Shown here piece after piece: positions 15,654 to 15,692 of a stretch of DNA of 15,692 nucleotides (positions within the stretch are counted from its first letter, which is position 1; each line of letters opens with the position of its first letter). The notes under the pieces are model-generated. The model made no database searches. It saw nothing but the letters and a program-made list of their open reading frames with translations, and was not told the DNA's origin. The stretch is from Byssothecium circinans (taxonomy: Eukaryota; Ascomycota; Dothideomycetes; Pleosporales; Massarinaceae): positions 383,525 to 399,216 of the forward strand of contig ML977001.1 in the NCBI GenBank assembly GCA_010015675.1, written 5' to 3'. The position numbers and the translations under genes were made by a program.

Positions 15654-15692
15654 ACGTAAAGCACCACTGAACCGCCCACACCACCGAACCGC
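15654..15692. mobile_element. Left terminus of a further nested TIR element
   Basis: ACGTAAAGC at 15654 after TA 15652-15653, followed by the 17-bp unit ACCACTGAACCGCCCAC and then ACCACCGAACCGC up to the window end. It is almost identical to the end of element 2 (2103), so it is probably a recent, little-decayed copy that extends past the window. Confidence 0.85.

Noticed and set aside
15001..15692. A long terminal repeat of a retrotransposon
   Set aside because: Ends are inverted, not direct, target sites are TA, and there is no reverse transcriptase, primer-binding site or polypurine tract in the window.

Overview
The window looks like a piece of a filamentous ascomycete genome (Pezizomycotina; a Dothideomycete is my best guess, by inference). 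It has two very AT-rich, TA-dense, stop-filled blocks (about 1-3888 and 9667-15692) around one base-balanced gene island (about 3889-9666). The AT blocks carry the mark of repeat-induced point mutation (RIP): CpA and TpG are scarce, TpA is abundant, and decayed reading frames are broken mainly by CAG/CAA/TGG to TAG/TAA changes. Fungal gene structure shows in the island: a 56-nt GT-AG intron with a GCTAAC branch site, and proteins of fungal type.

Left block (1-3888): a staircase of nested DNA transposons. Three minus-strand fragments of a pogo/Fot1-type transposase element sit one inside the other. They are followed by a non-autonomous terminal-inverted-repeat element (1651-3886) that itself contains a second, complete copy (2103-3168). 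All insert at TA. Gene island: a Q-rich minus-strand gene relic (4081-4839), an 80-bp direct repeat (4881-4960 and 5000-5079), a spliced REI1/REH1-type zinc-finger gene with probable damage at both ends (5185-6215, lost tail to 6317), and one long intact gene for a 613-residue glycosylated membrane protein of unknown function (6938-8779). Right block (9667-15692): a third non-autonomous element split by a complete 1860-bp pogo-type transposon (9952-11811). Its 571-codon transposase frame has no net frameshift but many RIP-type stops. After it come a truncated minus-strand transposase copy (13008 to about 13795), a region with a 48-bp triplicated repeat and a decayed Cys-rich/coiled-coil gene, and a fourth non-autonomous element (from 15001) that is entered by a fifth at the window edge.

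The most distinctive shared structure is the terminus of these transposons. Coding and non-coding elements alike carry a 17-bp unit just inside the end (consensus near ACCACCGAACCGCCCAC), present once, twice or three times. This suggests that the non-coding elements are mobilised by pogo-type transposases like the ones found here, and that unit number can change. Only the 613-residue gene looks intact. The REI1-like gene may be a paralogue losing function through mutation leaking from the repeats.
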